Of a DNA stretch of 32,459 bases, positions 31,510 through 32,459 are shown in pieces (positions within the stretch are counted from its first letter, which is position 1; each line of letters starts with the position of its first letter). The stretch is from assembly GCA_025937835.1 (NCBI GenBank), contig JAICQO010000077.1, forward strand, positions 1 through 32,459, read 5' to 3'. The notes under the pieces are model-generated. The model was given only the letters and a program-made list of their open reading frames with translations. It did no database searches and was not told where the DNA came from. This DNA comes from Polyangiaceae bacterium. GTDB taxonomy: Bacteria; Myxococcota_A; Polyangia; Polyangiales; Polyangiaceae. The translations under genes were made by a program, and so were the position numbers.

Positions 31510-32459
31510 ATGCGTGTCAGCTTCGCGCTCATGAGTTGTTTGTTCGCCTCGGTCACCGCTCCCGTGTTCACGGCCTGCGGCGATGACGATGTAGTCTTCC
31601 CGGACGCTGGCCAGGCGGGCAGCGGCCCGAGCAACACCGGCGGTCGGGTCACCACGGGTGGTCGTGGCGGCGGCGGTGGGGCCTCCGACGGCGGCAGCGC
31701 GGCGGGCGGTGAACCCACCGAGCTCGGAGGCACCACGGGAGGCACGCTCGGTCCGGGCCCCTTTGCGGGCGGCGCGGGTGAGGGAGGGGAAGCTGGCTTC
31801 GGCGTCGGAAACGGAGGCGGAGGCGGTCGAGGTGGCGCACCACCCGCGACGAACCCGTGCATTCCGAGCCCCTGCGAGAACGGCGCGAGCTGCGCGGTGC
31901 AGGACGACCTCGCGGTGTGTGGCTGCCGCGACGGCTACGAGGGAAACCTGTGCGAGCTCGACGTGGACGAATGCCTGGTGGACAACGGTGGCTGTGGCGA
32001 AGCCGAGTGCTTGAATCTGGAAGGCACCTTCCAGTGTGGCGGCTGCGACGAGGGTTACACCCCGGACGAGGCCGGCGTTTGCGTCGATGTCGACGAATGC
32101 GAAGCGCTGACCGCGCCGTGCGACCCGCGCACCGACTGCACGAACACGCCGGGTGGCTACGAGTGCAGCTACTGCCCAGTGGGCTTTCAAGGCGACCCCA
32201 AGGAAGGGTGCCGCGACCTCGATGAGTGCCTGCGACAGCCGTGCGACGAGCTCTCGAACTGCACCAACCTCTCCGGAAGCTACCTGTGCAGCGCGTGTCC
32301 GTCCGGCTACGACGGCGACGGCAAGAGCTGCACCGACATCGACGAATGCCTGTTCGAGAACGGCGGCTGCGAGGTCCCGCTGCGGACCTGCATCAACACC
32401 CCGGGTTCCTTCAAGTGTGGCGCGTGCCCTGCCGGCTACATCGCGAGCGGTGCGTTCGA
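31510..32459 (+). CDS. EGF-repeat lipoprotein with calcium-binding EGF-like modules (3' end cut)
   Basis: 316 residues are visible and the frame is open at the window end. An AGAGAGGG lies 6-13 nt ahead of the ATG. Lipidation is likely at Cys23 (FTAC), followed by Gly-Asp-Asp-Asp, then a Gly-rich stalk (about 35-110). A standard EGF-like module (about 117-149) precedes four modules that each begin with Asp-(Val/Ile/Leu)-Asp-Glu-Cys, at residues about 151, 193, 236 and 276. These have the calcium-binding consensus, including CxNxxGSY-like middles. In all four the fourth and fifth cysteines are spaced CxxC instead of the common CxC. Likely a rigid, calcium-stiffened surface rod for adhesion or matrix contact. 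The full length cannot be judged. Confidence 0.88.
   Translation, partial: MRVSFALMSCLFASVTAPVFTACGDDDVVFPDAGQAGSGPSNTGGRVTTGGRGGGGGASDGGSAAGGEPTELGGTTGGTLGPGPFAGGAGEGGEAGFGVGNGGGGGRGGAPPATNPCIPSPCENGASCAVQDDLAVCGCRDGYEGNLCELDVDECLVDNGGCGEAECLNLEGTFQCGGCDEGYTPDEAGVCVDVDECEALTAPCDPRTDCTNTPGGYECSYCPVGFQGDPKEGCRDLDECLRQPCDELSNCTNLSGSYLCSACPSGYDGDGKSCTDIDECLFENGGCEVPLRTCINTPGSFKCGACPAGYIASGAF

Overview
The window is high-GC DNA (GC strongly favoured at third codon positions) that reads as a myxobacterium, probably of the Polyangia. Supporting signs: a MYXO-CTERM-type surface-anchor tail, a Ser/Thr kinase with a Pro/Ala/Thr-rich tail, many lipoproteins with Gly/Ser/Ala stalks, PEGA/TPR-type proteins, and giant Cys-rich repeat lipoproteins. 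No tRNA, rRNA, IS element or CRISPR array was seen. Gene density is very high, with several 1-4 nt start/stop overlaps.

Layout. (1) 1-2625: the 3' end of a TPR-like protein, a minus-strand dihydroceramide/sphingolipid delta-4 desaturase resembling eukaryotic DEGS1, and a Pro/Ala-rich protein with a C-terminal membrane anchor. (2) 7174-2630, minus strand: a sugar-uptake operon of binding lipoprotein, two permeases, a CE7 acetyl-xylan-type esterase and a zinc-ribbon membrane protein. No ATPase is present. (3) 7239-11272, plus strand: three secreted lipoproteins. They are an FGE-sulfatase-fold protein without the catalytic cysteines, an SGNH hydrolase, and a GH43 exo-beta-1,3-galactanase with a C-terminal F5/8C (CBM32-like) domain. 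(4) 11450-12973: a membrane Ser/Thr kinase. (5) 13079-20159: a compact apparent operon of PEGA/TPR protein, four-module Cys-rich lipoprotein, TonB-dependent receptor without a signalling domain, barrel-like outer-membrane protein, ECF sigma factor, and a zinc-finger/FecR/TPR anti-sigma factor. An MFS transporter and a small lipoprotein follow. (6) 21997-28787: two adjacent giant lipoproteins with 20 and 18 copies of an 8-Cys Stig1-like unit. (7) 28807-32459: a small unknown protein, a DNA-binding protein with a basic AT-hook-like linker and winged helix, a PL9 pectate lyase with a MYXO-CTERM tail, and the start of an EGF-repeat lipoprotein.

Two themes tie the window together. One is plant or algal polysaccharide use: PL9 lyase, GH43 exo-galactanase, acetyl esterase, sugar ABC importer and TonB receptor. 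The other is display of disulfide-rich, stalked proteins on the cell surface. Four lipoproteins with Gly-rich stalks share a Cys-(Gly/Ser)-Asp-Asp start after the lipobox, which may be a surface-export signal. The best candidates for a new system are the sigma/anti-sigma/TonB/Cys-module operon (13079-20159) and the paired giant repeat lipoproteins behind a palindrome-bearing leader.
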